NCBI GenBank assembly: GCA_041741535.1
Contig: JBGSJV010000113.1
Span: 47,691 to 111,690 of the forward strand
Direction: 5' to 3'
Length of the DNA stretch: 64,000 bases
Source of the DNA: M30B19 sp041741535
Lineage (GTDB): Bacteria; Planctomycetota; Planctomycetia; Pirellulales; Pirellulaceae
The notes beneath the pieces were generated by a model. The model worked only from the letters and a program-made list of their open reading frames with translations, had not been told where the DNA came from and did not search any database. The translations under genes were made by a program, and so were the position numbers. Numbering within the stretch: position 1 is the first letter of the stretch; every line of letters begins with the position of its first letter. Shown piece after piece: positions 61,741 through 64,000 of the stretch.

Positions 61741-62255
61741 GTGAGCGGTGTCTTGCATCGTTAGTAAACAAAAGATGGATGGCACCAAAATAATGGATCA
61801 CGTCGTTTCTTGAGGACACGTGGCTCGAGTCGACCAGGTCGATTCCCGACTCGGAACATAGGTGCCTCCCATGAATGGCACTGTCACGACATTTCTGCGG
61901 GGGTGGCAGTTCGGCGTCGTCTTTCCAAAGCGATGAGCGGGTCTTGATCCGTAGTAATACGGGTTGGGGTTCCTCCATGTTGGTGACTCGGTTGCTGCCC
62001 CGCCACCATTCGGCTGTATGCCGATGCGGCGATGACTGGGCCGCTACAGAAAACAGGCCACCGGTGGTTTGGGGCCGTAGCGGGGAGCTTGGTTCGAACA
62101 GATCTGCAAGTAGGCCGAGCGGGCGTGTTCTTGGGTTCAAAGTGACTCGGCTTGTGGAAGGAGATTGGTAATTCGCGGGATCTTTGCTCACCGCCAACGT
62201 AAACGTCGACGTGAATTTCCAATACAATCTGAGCTGGCAAAATTTTCGAATCTTT
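61741..62255. other. 515-base gene-free stretch
   Basis: Small open frames on the minus strand (61604-62227 and 61884-62240) have no protein-like features. No hairpin-T terminator is obvious after the SPFH-like gene. It may be the flank of the IS-damaged gene. Confidence 0.55.
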
Positions 62256-62861
62256 ATGATCAGAACTACTCGCTACCTTAACCGAATTATCTTCCCGGTC
62301 CTTGGGGTCGGTTTGGTTGCTTATGGCTTGTGGCTGCTAAGCGGTGAACCGCGTGTTGGGACTGGGACGCCGGCTAACAATGCGGCCACCTTGGGTGTGC
62401 CTGCTGAATCTTCTGCCCCGGCGTTGGTCAAAGTTCCCTTCAAGGACATGCGCGTCGGGACGCGGGTGCCGGCGTTTAATCCTGAGGTGAGTGCTGCTGA
62501 AAGGCAGAGGTTTACGGAACCGAATTGGTATCGGTGGATGAAGCTCAAGCTCGAGATGTCCAAGCCCGATGGCATGAAGGGGGAGAAGAATCCTGGGACA
62601 CACAAGTTTGCGATAGCCACGTTGCTTTGTGATCAGTGGCACGTGTTCTCTAATCCGTTTGGAGATGGCAAAATCAATATCCAGCCCAAACCAACCGACG
62701 GCTATTTTGTTTGGGTCAATTTGGAATCGAAGTCTAGGAGGAAGGATGGCCGCTTGAAGATAGACGTTCATCGCGCGTCGGACTTGCTCAGTTGTCAACA
62801 ATTCGCCGGCGCTGACGTCGTCGTTGGGGCAAAGTTTCTCGCGAACCCGAGCACAGAATAG
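62256..62861 (+). CDS. Membrane-anchored protein, C-terminus probably replaced by IS sequence
   Basis: A 201-residue frame from ATG 62256. The N-terminus has a TM helix (about 9-29, IIFPVLGVGLVAYGLWLLSG) and a segment VPFKDMRVGTRVPAFNPEVSAAERQRFTEPNWYRW. That segment recalls, from memory, the linker before Hint domains in large planctomycete proteins. From about residue 110 the reading frame lies opposite the transposase, so the C-terminal 70-90 residues are probably IS sequence rather than native. I infer a gene truncated by IS insertion. Confidence 0.5.
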   Translation: MIRTTRYLNRIIFPVLGVGLVAYGLWLLSGEPRVGTGTPANNAATLGVPAESSAPALVKVPFKDMRVGTRVPAFNPEVSAAERQRFTEPNWYRWMKLKLEMSKPDGMKGEKNPGTHKFAIATLLCDQWHVFSNPFGDGKINIQPKPTDGYFVWVNLESKSRRKDGRLKIDVHRASDLLSCQQFAGADVVVGAKFLANPSTE

Positions 62862-64000
62862 ATGACTGAGCATCGTCACGTACAGGTGGCGATGAATACC
62901 GTGCCAACTGCGACATTCGAAATGATCAAGCCCCAGTTCCTCTTTGGCTTCCCGGAAACAGTCCTCAACCGGCCAGCGCCCGAAAGCGACCTTAAGGATC
63001 TTGCGCAAGCTCCAATCGTCACGACCAGGGACTCGATTGGAAAGAAAGTACTTCACTTCGTTCGTCCGCACATTCTTGGCAACGAGAAGCGTACCTTGAT
63101 TGCTGATCCAGCTTTCCTGGTGTGTCTTGCGCCAACAGGTCGACCAACGAACCTCCCAGACCTCCTCGCCTTTATGCGTTTGCTTGAGGAGGTATCGCTG
63201 GGGATTTTGCTGATAGAAAACTGGCGAGTGTCGAGCTAGATTTTGAACCTCGCTGTTTTTCTTGTCTCGCACGCGAAGATGCTTGGGGCGTTTGGGACGC
63301 CCAGTTCGTGATTTCCCTTGGTTTTGCCGAACCGTCGGCCTGTTTAGCCAGACTCGAGCATTTGACGGGACCTCCACCACATAAGCCTCGCGTCGACGAT
63401 CAAGGCCGTCAAGAAACTGGCCATCTCGTCCGTAAAATTCATCGGCCGTCCAGGCCATGACTCGGATGCCATTGGCCTTAGCTTGATCAATCAATCCCAA
63501 CGCGATCTGTGGTTTAGTTTTAAAGACTACTTCGTCCGGAACGAACGTTTTTTTCGGAGTTCCGAATCGTTCGCCCACTCTTCGGGCAGGTACAACCGTG
63601 CCCCGAGCAAGCAACTGAAACCCGGCTTGGTATACGCGAGCGCGACGCTGTTGACGCAGTTATCGATTTTTCCACGATTGCCGTTGTATTGTCGCTTTAC
63701 TCCACATGTATGGCATCCGCTCTTGGTCGTTCCGGTTTCATCAATGGTGCCAATGGCTTCGGGATGGCCATGCTCGGATGCAATCAGTCTCTGGCATTGA
63801 TCGCGTAGCATCTCATGATCCCATACCACATTGGATAAAAATCGTTGCAGCGTCCGTGGGGGGATTTTCTGATCCAAAGCCATCGCCTCGGCGTTCTTCC
63901 GCTGCACGTTGGATAGAAGCCCCCGGACATAGAGACAAAGCAGCCGCCGTCCTTCTGAGCGGGCGAAGCAGCCTGCGAAATATTGCAGAAATTGCCCAAG
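62337..64000 (-). CDS. IS701-family transposase, split by a -1 frameshift (5' partial)
   Basis: The frame is open at the right edge, reading QFLQYFAGCFARSEGRRLLC at the start. It then has the first catalytic Asp in IDETG (near 63745) and ends at an in-frame stop near 63527. The second frame continues with TFVPDEVVFKTK, then the second Asp region WTADEFYG (near 63440) and Glu in FREAKEELGLDHFE (near 62950). The switch is a seven-A run (63548-63554 on the plus strand as T7), needing a -1 shift. The frame runs on to 62337 without a natural stop; the normal family length predicts an end near 62680. It may be programmed frameshifting or a broken copy. Confidence 0.85.
62700..64000 (-). mobile_element. 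IS701-like insertion sequence (partial, right edge missing)
   Basis: Extent inferred from the transposase reading frame. The inner boundary lies between about 62590 and 62760, where the neighbouring gene stops resembling its own family and the transposase homology should end. The outer end is beyond the window, so terminal inverted repeats and target duplication cannot be checked. Confidence 0.7.

Noticed and set aside
61604..62240. Minus-strand ORFs at 61604-62227 and 61884-62240
   Set aside because: No recognisable motif or start signal; overlap real genes on the other strand.
62862..63239. Plus-strand ORF of 125 residues opposite the transposase
   Set aside because: Antisense shadow of the conserved transposase C-terminal region; no motif of its own.
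63784..63999. Minus-strand 71-residue ORF at the right edge
   Set aside because: Wrong frame: the neighbouring frame carries conserved transposase N-terminal residues continuously to the window edge.
1..64000. tRNA and rRNA genes
   Set aside because: No GGTTCGANNCC-containing cloverleaf or rRNA-like block was found by eye; a tRNA scan would be decisive.

Overview
The window looks like a chromosomal stretch of a planctomycete, most likely of the Pirellula/Rhodopirellula type. This is an inference from gene content: a CxPxR sulfatase in an operon with a huge c-type cytochrome/LamG/propeller protein, PEP-CTERM proteins, Ser/Thr kinases with TPR or formylglycine-generating-enzyme-like (FGE) domains, several sigma factors including one fused to a membrane domain, and many GTG/TTG starts. 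I saw no rRNA, tRNA or CRISPR array. Both window edges cut genes: an ankyrin protein on the left and an IS701-like transposase on the right.

Region by region. 1-5.1 kb: ankyrin/GIDE-like membrane protein, selD (itself a selenoprotein with an in-frame UGA and a SECIS-like hairpin), a polytopic membrane protein and two nearly identical DUF4058 genes. 5.1-12.9 kb: a tightly coupled minus-strand operon (enolase-superfamily enzyme, SASA esterase, sulfatase, cytochrome c/LamG/propeller protein), probably for a sulfated or acetylated polysaccharide or sugar acid. 13.1-16.9 kb: a toxin-antitoxin pair, a PAS-AraC regulator, an acetyltransferase, a secreted Gln/Tyr-rich protein, a DinB protein and a 45-bp tandem repeat. 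16.9-23.4 kb: pentaheme cytochrome plus DUF4261 protein, a sigma factor fused to a membrane/Gly-rich module, an SGNH hydrolase and an ECF sigma factor. 23.7-32.9 kb: a giant repetitive PEP-CTERM protein, a TPR Ser/Thr kinase and a GH32 glycosidase. 33-40 kb: small membrane proteins, an HDOD/degenerate-GGDEF regulator, metK, a PEP-CTERM protein and a DUF3667 protein.

40.2-50 kb is mostly core: coaE, rho, ribH, nusB, a WcaJ-like sugar-phosphate transferase, rpsR, a thioesterase overlapping a LolD-type ATPase, and a RegB/RegA redox two-component pair. 50-52 kb holds a secreted Tyr/Gly/His protein and a molybdopterin-domain/pentapeptide-repeat fusion.

52.0-61.7 kb is the most unusual region. Five co-directional genes encode a Ser/Thr kinase with zinc ribbons, a membrane segment and two FGE-like domains; a zinc-ribbon/TM/FGE protein; a TM/FGE protein; an FHA phosphothreonine reader; and an SPFH-like/coiled-coil protein. 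All four FGE-like domains lack the C-terminal catalytic cysteines, so they look like binding modules. I propose a membrane-anchored phospho-signalling complex. The right edge carries an IS element whose transposase needs a -1 shift at an A7 run, next to a gene it may have truncated.
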